DNA of 64,000 bases from Prunella strophiata (taxonomy: Eukaryota; Chordata; Aves; Passeriformes; Prunellidae), in contig JAZBQD010000017.1 of NCBI GenBank assembly GCA_036583965.1, positions 27,066,385-27,130,384 of the forward strand. The letters run 5' to 3'. Positions 46,601-58,600 of the stretch are shown one piece after another. The notes under the pieces were generated by a model. It saw nothing but the letters and a program-made list of their open reading frames with translations, was not told the DNA's origin and did not search any database. A program made the translations under genes and the position numbers. The first letter of the stretch is position 1. Each line of letters opens with the position of its first letter.

Positions 46601-49600
46601 CTAAGTATATCAAGTCACACAGACAAAAAAATCAGAGCATGCCATTTTGGCAGATAATCATATCCTAGAAAGAGAGGAATTGATAAGGATGTCCCATGTG
46701 TTCATGGACAAGGAATTAATTTACATGACCAGCCAAGGAAACATTTAGCTCCTGAAAATACTTAACATTATCAAAACAATTTGTTTGAGAACACTGTGTT
46801 GGAATATATGGCAGTTCATCCTGGAAGAAGCTGGATGTAGAGGTCTACCTTTATGTATCCCTTCTCTTGGCCAGTGCTCTTTAAATAGAGCTGCAACAGA
46901 GCTGAATAAATTTTTGCTGACAGGACTATAAACCCTTACACACTAAAGACTAGCAGCAGACTGAGGAGAGAAGATCCTCAGAGATCTTTAAGCCTCTTAA
47001 CTCCAATAATAGCTCTGAGGTTTTCTAGGCACTGAAGTTAAGTTTTGAAGAGGCTGTATATGCTAACTGCGCAAACCATTTAAAGGCAGCAAAATACTAT
47101 TTTAGTAAATTGTTTCATATTACTTCAGTATAAACAAGCACAGGTTGACATCACTAGAATCACAGAATTGTAGAATATCCTGAGTTAGAAGAAACCCACA
47201 AGAATGATGGAGTCTAAATTCTGGCCCTGCACAGGACATCTCCAGGAATCACATCACCTTCAAGGCCACAGAAACTTTTAATAACAAGCAAATGGCTTCA
47301 TTTGTGAGCAGCACTTCAAAACAGACACCCTTCGTAAGCACAAACATCTCAACCAAGTTTCCTGTTGAGCTTACAGATTTGCTTTCAAGGTACTCCCCAT
47401 TAGTATGGCTGACAGCCCAGCTCTGCAAGTACATTATTTTACTGAGAGGTACTGAAAAACACCTGAAAGACAACACAGTCATTCGTCACAGCCAGCACAG
47501 GTTCATGAGGATAAAGTCCTGCTTGTCAAACTTAATTTCATTTTATGACAAGACAACCCACCTAGCTGATCCAGTGGATAGAATCTTTTTGGGTTTCAGT
47601 AAAGCTTTCCATACTGGCTCTCACAGCATCCTTCTGGACACAACATCCAGCACACACCTGGATAAACACACCATGGGATGGGTGAGCAGCTGGCTCATGG
47701 GTCAGGTGCAAAGGGTTACAGTGAATGGGTGACATCAGACTGGTGACCTGTCACTGGTGTGACACAGGGCTCCATTCTCAGCCCTGTGCTCTTCAACAGC
47801 TTCATAAATGACCTGGATGCTTAATAACCCTGGGAAGGAGTACTAAGCAAGTTCACAGAAGATAAAAAATTGGTAGGAGCTGTTGACTCCCTCACAGGCA
47901 GGGAGGCCTTGCAGGCTGACCTTGATCAATTAGAGGGCTGGGCAACCACCAACAGCATGAAGTTTACCAAGGGGAAGTGCTGGATTGTGCACTGGGGATG
48001 GGGAAACCCTGGGTGTGTGCACAGACTGGGGAACAAGAGACTGGAGAGCAGCTCCATGGAATGGGAGACTGGGGATTCTGGTCAGTGACAAGTTGAACAT
48101 GAGTCAGCAGTGCCCTGGCATCCAGGAGGGCCACCCGTGTCCTGGGGTGCATCAGGCACAGCATCACAGCCAGGCACAGGAGGGGATTGTCCTGCTCTGC
48201 TCTGCACTGGGACAGCCTCACCTCAAGTGCTGGGGGCAGTTCTGGAAAACTGACAATGGAAAACAATGGAAAAAAGACATTGAGCTGTTAGAGACCATCC
48301 ATAGGAGGACAATGAGGGTAGAAAAGGGCCTTAGGTGAAGGCTGTATGAGGAGTGGCTGAGGTAATTTGGTCTGTTCAGCCTGGAGAAGAAGAAACTGAG
48401 TTGCAGTTACAACTTCCTTGAGGGAAGGGGAAGAGGAGCAGCAGGCACTGATCTCTTCTCACTGGTGACCAGTGACAGGACCAGAGAGAATGGTCCGAAG
48501 TTGTGTCAGGGTAAGTTTAGGTTGGATATCAGGAAAAATCTTTTTCAGCCAGAGGGTGGTTTGAGCACTGGAGCAGGCTCCCCAGGGAAGTGCTCAGAGC
48601 ACCAATCCTAACAGAGCTCAAAAAGCACAACACTCTTAGGCACATGGTGTGATTCTTGAGGATGTCTTGCACAGGGCTAAGACTTGTATTTAATGATCCT
48701 TGTGGGTCCCTTATAACTCAGAATATTCTGTGATTCTATGACCTTGCCTCTTATCACCTCTCCATTACAGAGCACAAAGCAGAGGCAACAGCTGGCAGAA
48801 TGAATTATCAGGGCAACAGAGAGTGAAGCCATTCTACATAGGAGAATAATATCTTTTTCCTGGGCTTGAATAACAGAGGCAGCTCTTAAAAACTGAAATC
48901 TGGAGACTCAAATAATAAAACTTCAAATAAAAAAATACTCCCAAGATAAATACTGACACTGCAACTGAGTGAAATGCAAAATAACAAGTCTCCTTCTAAC
49001 ATACATATATATGTATGTATATATATAGCGAGGACAAAGGCAGACATGCTCCTGTATCTGTTGGCAGGACAACAATACATATATGCTTGACAACATTAAA
49101 AAAAAACACTGACAAACATATATAAACTAAAGAAAGCATCCACTTTCCAATGCCAGCCTTGCTTAATTGTGTGTACAGTGATAATCATATATTGGTAACC
49201 TCTTGGAGCATCAACAAGATGTTTGCAAGAAGGAACTGGAGAAACACATCATTGAAATGAGAGTTTCTAGTGAGAGTAAATGTCCTGCAGTTCCAATGTT
49301 ACATTCAAACTAGCATATGCAGTTATTTAACTGCTATTCTTCTGCAAGGTAAGAAAATAAAACCCGCAAAGGAAGTTAGCATTTAACATCAGTGACAGAG
49401 TCTCATCTTACGTGGTAAATAAGAAGTCTGGCTCCACGGTTTTTGGTATCCAACAGGTTCTCAAAGACATCTCTAAAATACAAATCGGAACTATCACTCT
49501 GATTCACTGAGAAGAATTCTTTGGAAGTGTGGTGTAGGAGTTCTTTCAGATCTGATTTAAATATGCAACAAGGAAGCCAACTACCACAGCATACATACCA

Positions 49601-52600
49601 CAGACTGTACACAGAAACATTTTAGTGACAGGCACCTTAGACAAACACTTCACTGTGAAGGCAGCGCTCATCTACCTGACTTTCCTCAACAATACATGAA
49701 GTTAAACTCCTAGCTAGCTGGAGCTCAAAGCAGTGAGGAAGGTTTCTGGCCTTGATCAGCACTACCTTACATCTACACACTGGCTGACAGCACTTCTTCT
49801 CTGTCACTGGCAGCCACCACAACTTCAGGTCCCACTGATTTTGCCCATCCCTCTACAGTACAGGTCTCCCCAGGCAATGATTTTGCCCATCCCTCTACAG
49901 TACAGGTCTCCCCAGGCAATGGTGAGATGCTGCTTCAACACTAACATGCAACTCCTCCTGGTTCTTCCAAGTAGCTGCTTCTGAAAGCAATAGAGCTTAA
50001 GCTACTGAGCTGCTGAGTGTGCGTCCAGAGCAACCAAATCTGGGGAAAAAACAGACTTGGTCGGTGTTCTTGAAAGGCTGAAGACCCCCACTGCACATGG
50101 TGGCATCACTCAGTAAGGAGCTTTTCCTTACAAGGATGTGGAAGCTTATATCATCCAGTTACAGCTAATCCTTGGAATCCACTCCAGCTTTTACATCTTC
50201 TAGTCTGATACGCAATCGATTATTTTGCATGGGAAGCTATGATACCTGTCTTCTTACCCTAAACAACAAAGGAACACATCAAAACACTTGTTTTTAGCCA
50301 AGCCTCATGTCAACTGGGAAGTTGAAACAGGGCTGGAATATGTTGGCCAGAAAAGCTGTAGCATGCCCATTGTTAAAAACATGACTGGATACAGACCTGG
50401 ACAGACTACAGGTGACTCTGCATGAGCATGGAGGTTGCATTAAGTAATCAAAAGAGGTCCCTTCCCACCTCAGTGATTCTGTCTCTGGTAGCCATTTCTT
50501 CTGTACTTACCTGAAATGTTAAAATGCAAATCATACTAGGTATATTTTTGTATTTTCTTTTGTTGTTAAACTAAAGAATCCCTATTGTCAAGATATCCTC
50601 TGTTCAGGTTCAGTTCATGCTCAGAGCTGGGATGGTAAGCTCTACAAAGTTCAAGAGTGTCTTTAGATTGCCCCCTTCTGCCCATCCTTTTTGCCCTCCT
50701 TCTTTGTCTTTTACAAGACTCTGGCTTCTGGAAATACCCAACTAAAAAGAAAACTGTGATGCAATAAGACGGCTGAGTCAATCTAACAACTCCACACTGT
50801 TGAGGGCTGCCCCTACTCCTCACAGCTTTATGCCAGCACTGAGGATCAGTAGACAACCTCGCCAGCAGTTCTTTTTGGTTGTAATACCCTTTACCTCATA
50901 ATGCATTGAAGTTCTCCTACAAGGCCAGAAAAGGACAAGATTTAACACAGGAGATGCACGGGTTGCAGGAACAAGGAAAGATGCTGTCAAAATGGAGTCT
51001 GACTTCATTTGGTGGCGCATTGTGCTGTCTAACCACTCACCACCAGGACTGAGTTTCAGGTATATCAATTCACAGCCTGCTCTAGCACTGTGTTTGGTCA
51101 GCAAAGTCATTCTGGACCTTCTGTCCTCAACTGGCTCATTTCCACATGTGCTATGACACCATCTTCTCAGTGAGGCTGACACCAACTGCAGTCTGTTCTG
51201 TGCTGAAGTACACACAGCACATCTAATTACATTTTAGGTAGAACATGTCTTGTGTTCTCTGAACTCTGTTCTAAATGGCTACTGGCTCTGTGTCTAAACA
51301 CCGATTTCTTCAATGAGCATGGCAAAAGAAAGTTATTGTAATTCAAGAGCTCATCTACTGGAAACAGCTTTTAGAGTTTGTGTAAAACTGTGAGTTTTCA
51401 TTCATATGTACTACCAGATGTGATAGCCTGCTCCATTGTCTCCTCCATGTGCAAAGTACATTAGAGTTGGATTTTTTATTCTTTCAAGTCTGTTTCTCTG
51501 TTTAGAAGGATGACTTTTGCTTCACACAGCTTAACTGTGGTATAGAAATTCTTTCTCTGAGAGTAAAGACCTGACAAAACCAGAATTGCTCAAGGAATAC
51601 AACTCTCTACTGGCAATCCTTCTCTTTTCTGAGCATACCTGTTTAATGTTACACTAAAAACTCAGTTGCCTGATGCATTAGCACACACCTATTTTGTTAA
51701 GACATGGTGTACTGCCCAGGACCAGATTCAGAAAACAACAGTCTCAGTCCTATTTCTGTCAATCTATTTACCATCTAATCCTGGCATTCTCCCAAGCCTT
51801 TAGTTTCGCTTTCTGCAAGAAGTCCCAATATGTATAAACGTAAAGTATGAATCTGAGAACTAAATACAGCTAAAAAAAGATAAAATAAACAAAACATCGT
51901 ACCCGTCAATTAAGCAACATCTCATCATTGTCTTATGGAGGTCTCATTCTTATCTAAAAAATTCTCTACCTTTCTGTAATGATAAACTTCAACTTGTAGT
52001 GACCATTACAAACAAAAGACCAAACCAAAAACCATACAACAAACCAACCAAATACCCCCAAAACAGTGAACAAAAATATGCTTATTTCCCCTTAATTCCT
52101 CCAATTTTTTTCAGTGACGTACTTTCAAGACTAATAGACTGTAGGACCTGTCCAACACCTTGCCAGATATCCAAGAGATTAAGTGAAGAAAACTAAGCCC
52201 TGCTTTACCCTGTAAAGCCTCCTCCTCACAGTAAACAGCCAGGAAAATGGTCTCCAGTCTGAGGAGCCTTTTCACACAGCATCAGCCAATATAGTCACTA
52301 AAGGTCACGATAGTGACTTAAGGTCACTAAAGAATATACTCACATGTTACATACTGTTTAGCTTTATGTTTATTAAAAAACAGTAAGAAACCTGACTGAC
52401 GAATGGTAGATTACAGACAAAAAACTGTCCCCTGACAAGTAATAGTAAATCTGGTATGTAGCCAGAGCCAGTACAGTATTTTATGGAAAGGAACATCTGT
52501 GTTCTAGAACTGCAGAAAAGCAAATGTATCTCTTCCAGCACAACTGAAATTTCAAAATTCAGAATGGTAGTGTTATTTTTCTAACAGGTCCTTCAGAAAA

Positions 52601-55600
52601 TAAGCAGAAAGACTAAGGTAGTCATTACCACAAGACAACTCCACAATCAAATCAATATGCATACATCCCTTCCTTTTGTCAATGAAAAGGTGTCTGCTTG
52701 TTATTCATTCTACCAAAATACCTGCTCTAGGATTGGTATTTTCACCAAAACTTTGGGTTTTATAAACATGGAAGAACTTCTCAGGCACAACGTGTAATAG
52801 GGTCTGACAGGATCCATCTGTCCTGATGAAGTGATTTTTGGCTGTTAAGTGACCCGCTGTGCCACTCAGACACACAACTTTATGGAACAGGATGGGATTC
52901 ACCTGAGAACTACTAAGAGACCTGGAAGAAGCACTTGCCAAGCTGCTCTCCATAATTTATCATCAATACTGGATAACCAAGGAGGCTGATGACTGGAGGT
53001 TGGCTAATGTGATGCCCACCCACAAGAAGGGTTAGAAGGAAGATGTGGAGAACTACAGGCTGTCAGCCTGACCTTGGTGCTGGCAAAGGCTATGGAACAG
53101 ATCATCTTGAGTGTGATCATACAGCACGTGCCAGACAACCAAGGGATCGGACCCAGACAGCATGGGTATGGGGAAAGGCAGGTCTCACCTGACCAACCTC
53201 ATCTCCTTTTATGACCAGGTGACCTCCCCAGAGGGTGAGGGGAAAGGCTGTGAATGTTGTTTACTTAGACTTGAGCAAAGCCTTTAACATCATCTCCCAC
53301 AGCATTTTCCTGGAAAAGCTAGCAGCCCACCATCACATCATGCCTGAATCACTCACAGAGTTTGAGCAACTGAGGAGAGCTGAGCATGTAAAAGGAGAAA
53401 GTCCCTTAAACATACATACAACTCAGTAAGGAGGTTTATATTTTAGACTGCAAAGGGAATAATTTTGTCGTGTTGCCAGTACCAAATACAAATTTATTAT
53501 TACTTTTTGGGTTGTGACTTACAAAAAAAAAAAAAAGAACTTTTTAATTTACATGCCTACACGCCTCTCACACCTCTGCTACAATGCTCTCTCTCCCCCA
53601 GGGGTTTAACTGCCTGCATCCCAAGGATTCAAGGCTGAGCTCAAACAAGTAAAACTATATAACTTTGACTTAGAATGGTAAGAAAACAGCTAAGTTGTGA
53701 CAAAGACTTGTGACAAAAATATGTAGAAGGATAAGAAATGAGACAGGAGTTGGAAGTCTAAAATAGGGATCATAGCTGTTCAAAGACACATGGCAAAGTA
53801 ATTAGTCAAACAGAAAGGTAAAAAATCTGATAAAAAAAGGTGAGGGTGGGAGGAGGGTCACTGCCAGTCATCACGTTTTTCAAAGCAACTGCTGGAGGTG
53901 AAAGCAAACAATTCAGCAACACTGTGGATCTCCACAGAGCTGTTGAAGCAGATTCTCCTCCTGGCTGAGGTCTGTCTAGACAACAAAGACTTCTAAGCAT
54001 ATTTATTGTCAGCCCCACTGCTCATGAAGGCTGGGCTACAATCTGTGACTGCTAGCCACTACTTCGTAAGTTTGTACTTTTGCATTTAGCTGTGCAAAAT
54101 ATGTTGCTACAAGTAAAATGCTCAACCAAGCTGACCTAAAGAGGGGAGGTAACAGACAAATGGAGGCCAAGTCAGTCTCAATACCACCTGCCTGAATGGT
54201 GAAGACTGAAAACAAGATCAACCTGCAACTTACAGTGATATTTGGAGACTTGAACTCACTAAACAGGAAAAATGTCCATTACCCATGGTTGTAAAAACAT
54301 GGAAATTACAATTTCCTAGATAAAATTCCTTCCTTTCCCACAGATGTTTTAAAGATGCAAAGTTATTCAGAAGTGATACTCTCCAAAGCACAAAATTAAG
54401 TCCTCAATTTAAAAGCTTGGACACACTGAAAGTTTCTTGGTTTGTTGTCTGCTGGTTTGTAACTATGCTACACTGATCAGAATGAGTACAAAAAAATATG
54501 TTCTTCTTTAAGAAGGTAATAAAAGAAACACCAGGCACGTTTTTGAGCCTGGCAGACACTCCGAGTGTGAGAAACCAACATGACAGAAATAATTCAGATA
54601 TCAGATATCTTTACTTTCACTGGAGAGTACAGTCTTTCTTCTGCATTTCAAAGGTTCTACAAAGCTGTACATCTGTAGACAATATGTTTGAACCAGGAAC
54701 TGATTATATTTAAGAGATGCATAGTAGCTTTCATGTAAGAAGTCCCAATTCAAACTTCTCCATGCTTGAGCCATAATTACAATTTTGTAAGTCAGTAAAC
54801 TGAGACGGGCTTTAGAAGCTCATTAACAGTTCTTTACAATAAGGCTGATTGTGCCAAGGCAACTTGATAGTTCTGACTGCTGCTGTACTGTGCCCATTGT
54901 ATTACAATGTTTCCATGGATTTAATCAGTGCTTATTTATGCTTAAATGACTTTATTTGCATGTTAGAAAGAAAGAGATAGACCCAACAGATAACAAGCAA
55001 ATGGATAATGAACACAGAACAAAGATCCTGGATGAACAGGACTGACTGGAACATTAGCTACAAAAAAGACTAAAATTTGCTGCATGAATTAAGCAATTCA
55101 AGACATAACAGCTTGCTCTGTAGATAACACAGGAACCAATCATGAACCATCAAAACAAATTGCCGCTGACTGCATACATTTCTAGTGTTTGTAGTAAGGT
55201 GTTACAAACACATTTTATAGATCTGTGAGAATACCATACATGCATGCAAATGATGTTATTCCTGAAGAACAGTTATTCAACTCAGTTATTCTCTTTTTTT
55301 TTTTTTTTTTTTTGGCATTTAATGCTTTTACATGAGAAGACTTAGTAGGAAATACAAAAATGTACTTCAAGAAGACAAATATTATTATTACTTCAATACT
55401 CTTCTGCACCACAGTTTAACAGATATCAGAGAAGGTGAAAGTATTCATTGCTATCACTGGCCTGTTAAAGTAAAGCTAAACAAAGCATTGATGCAAAGTT
55501 GCATGACACCATAAATGACCTGTGAATGCAGAAGAAGAGGCAGAAGTACAGCAGCTGAAGCCCCTCTACCCTCTGGTGAAGGCAACTTGTATCAGACCTC

Positions 55601-58600
55601 TAAGTGGACACTCAGCCAGACACCAGTTCCTAATAAAAGACACAATGACACCCCTGGTAATCAAGGGGTAACAGGCATCAGAAGGAGGGCAGAAAGGGGC
55701 TTAGCTTTAATCTCTCCCCCCAGCATTACCACTCTTCAACTTCATCTATTATTGTATCATAAACCTAACTTAAACTACATAATTCCTTGGCTTAAGATGT
55801 GAGAAAGACCTCTGGGAAAGTCTATAGAAAGATAAATACAGTTAGACCTCGTTCACAAAGGATGTTGGTAGCTTGTAGCTTTAAGAGGAGGTAAACCCAC
55901 CAACAAGGAAAAGCATAAAAAGCAATTGGGGAAAAAACCCAAACCAAGAAGAACAAACATGGCATGGACATCACCTGTCATCAGCTCTTTGAGCTGTCAG
56001 TACTGGGGTCAGTTAAAGGTGGCAACTCAGCAACCTCAAGCACTTGCTCCAGAACACCACAGAGGATGACCTACCTTCCTTGTTCGAAACACTAGTCCAG
56101 CCAAAAGTGGTTTTCTGGGGTTTCAAAGGGCGTTGTTACAATTTGGGAGTGGAGTGGTGAGGGTGTGGGGGTTTTTTGTCGCTGCTACAGAGCATGAAGG
56201 GAAATGCAGGTACACATAAAATAACATTTGGCAAATGAACACTCAGAAATCTATAGGGTACTGGCATCTTCCATAAAAATGGCTCAATACTTACTGTGCA
56301 CACATGAGGCCAGTTCTCAAGCTGATAGAGCACTTCTGTGCTAAGGTCCTCCCAGTACATTTCCCGATATATCTGAGGCATCTTTGACAATCTGACACCG
56401 CTGCTGTACTTGCTCAGCAGCTCCTTAATGCGACTTTGAAGTTCATGGACATCGGTAGCAGAAGAGCCAGGGGCAACAGTATGTGTCTCTGCAATGGATG
56501 TATTCAAGCTATCTGTTAAAAAAAGAAATTACAGCCTTGAAGTAAACACAGCCCTACAAACAGAAAGACAGATCATTACCTCCGTACTTAAAAACTAAAA
56601 ATGGGAGCTGCCAGCATAGCACCAACTCTAAAACGTGGCTCTCCTGCCCAGCATGGCTGGTTCAGTCACTTCCTATGGCAAAGAACTATGGAAATTTCAG
56701 ACATTAAGTAACTACCTAAAGATGAATTTTCAATCACTGTAGTTATTTTCGTAAGATGTCGCTATGTGTTACTTCTGAAGGGATTCTGGAAAAGAATACA
56801 GACCTGTCAGCCCCACTGAGACATTGCACTAAGGTAGTATCCCAAGAGGGGCACAGGATAATTTCTTTATGAGTACAAACACCACAAAGATATTGCATGA
56901 CAACCAAGAATGTTCTTCTATATTCAGATGGGTGTACAAATCAGACCAATGATTTGCCTTTCATTCCAAGATATGTCCTGAGGAAAAGTCGCCACCCAGC
57001 AGGCAGCTTTTATGTGCTACTGCATCCAAGGAAGCCCTCCAGTGAAGCAAGGAAAGTGACAACTGCTCAGCTGTCCTGGGCAGTTTCATACATTGTGTGT
57101 AGGAATTAGGCACTCATTATTCCAGGGGGAGGTTCACATCACTAGCTTACCTGCTGCCTCATCTCTACTCTTCTTCTCCCTTTAGTGGGGTATGTTTGCT
57201 ACCAGACCTGAAGCTTCACCAATCAGGCTGACAAGTCTCAAAGAAAGCAACCATCATTTTGCAACCCCATCAGCTGCACAACTGCTGAGCCATGCAGGCA
57301 GAAGAGTATTTGCTGGACACATACATTAGTAATGCTGCTTACTCCTGAAACCAGGGTTTTGTCCTTATACCAGATTCCTACCCCACTGGTGAAGTTAAGC
57401 TTACTCCTCCTGTTTCCAAACTCCTCACACTGGCTTTGTGATTGGCTTTGACACTTACTGCCCAATGTTTTTCCTAGAAGACTGAGAGGCAGACAAGCAA
57501 ACGCACATTTCCTCAGCACAATGAAATAAAAGTGAAAAGGTTCACTCACAGAACTTGATTCCTCATCCAAACCCATCTTCATTAAAAACAACTATTAAGA
57601 TGGATTTTTTTTTAAGATGACACCCACTCTGAGTAGTCAACAAATCATTTCTCAATGGGCATACCACTTGACTCTGTGGAAGAGCTTCTGGACAGGTGAA
57701 CTTGCAATTCCTTTTGAAACCGTGGTGGGACAGTCAGTCTCTTCTCGGATCTAAAATTGGAAAGAAAATTGCTTATAATCACTCTTCTGTCTCTAAATAA
57801 TATTCCATTTGCTTCTAAGACTTATACATGAAATAAAATGCATTCCACACATTCTATGCACTCCTAGAAGGTGTCTTGCACAAGATAAGCAGTCACAATG
57901 ACCTTGTCAAGAAGACAAACTGATCAGCAGTAACAGGACAGATCAACAGGTGGTTTCTAGTTTTTTACTCATTTTTTCTCATTATTGTGAGAAACAAAAC
58001 ACAGCAAAAAGACATTAGCAAAGGGAAAGCATCTAGGAACACACAGGCATTCAAGGTCATTTTGTGGATGGTGTTGGTTACACTGTTTAACATATTCTTC
58101 TCTGAAGATCTCTCCCACTGAAAGCACACAAATTTCATGCTTGCAGGTGTTCTTCTGGGAAGAATACAGACTTTACTTGGGAATACAGACACCAAAATGA
58201 GCTCCTGATACTGAAGAGGGCACAGCACTGTGTAGCTCACAAGACCTGTGAAAAAATCAGCTGTGGAATAATTACATACACTGCAAGCAAAAGAGAACAA
58301 GAGTTGGAGAAGGGAATTCAAAGACTAGGCAACATCTCCACCACAGCACAGCAGGCTGCTCTGAACCAGGCATCTCCTGACCAGAGCAGACCCTGCACAC
58401 GCACTGGGTAGGCTTTGCAGAAGACCTCTGCCCAGGGGCCAGTTCTGGAATTCAGACACAACAGTGGAGCAAGCCATAAACCTCACCAGCTGCAGAAACA
58501 CCAAGGGTGGTTTTCACAGCTTCACCTGGACTCTGAGAAGGTAAGACAGTAGTTCAAGTATGATGCTGTGGCTAGTTGCAACAGGAAGTCAAGACCAAGT

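Larger units (their letters stand above)
44781..56294 (-). other. TDRD7 large intron c-d
   Basis: 11.5 kb, the largest TDRD7 intron in the window, and the site where CR1 fragments accumulate (about 47155-47270, 47440-48742, 50370-50490 and 52895-53345). It also holds a perfect 42-bp duplication (49837-49920), a TA-rich palindrome (49000-49026), an A14 tract (53523-53536) and a T20 tract (55294-55313). No coding gene recognised. Confidence 0.8.

Noticed and set aside
47249..47482. Minus-strand open frame beside the CR1 fragments
   Set aside because: Antisense to the CR1 piece and without family features.
50820..51215. 131-codon minus-strand open frame followed by a 96-codon frame at 50566-50856
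   Set aside because: Considered as a decayed mobile-element protein. No reverse transcriptase, integrase or Gag-like motif could be recognised, so no call is made.
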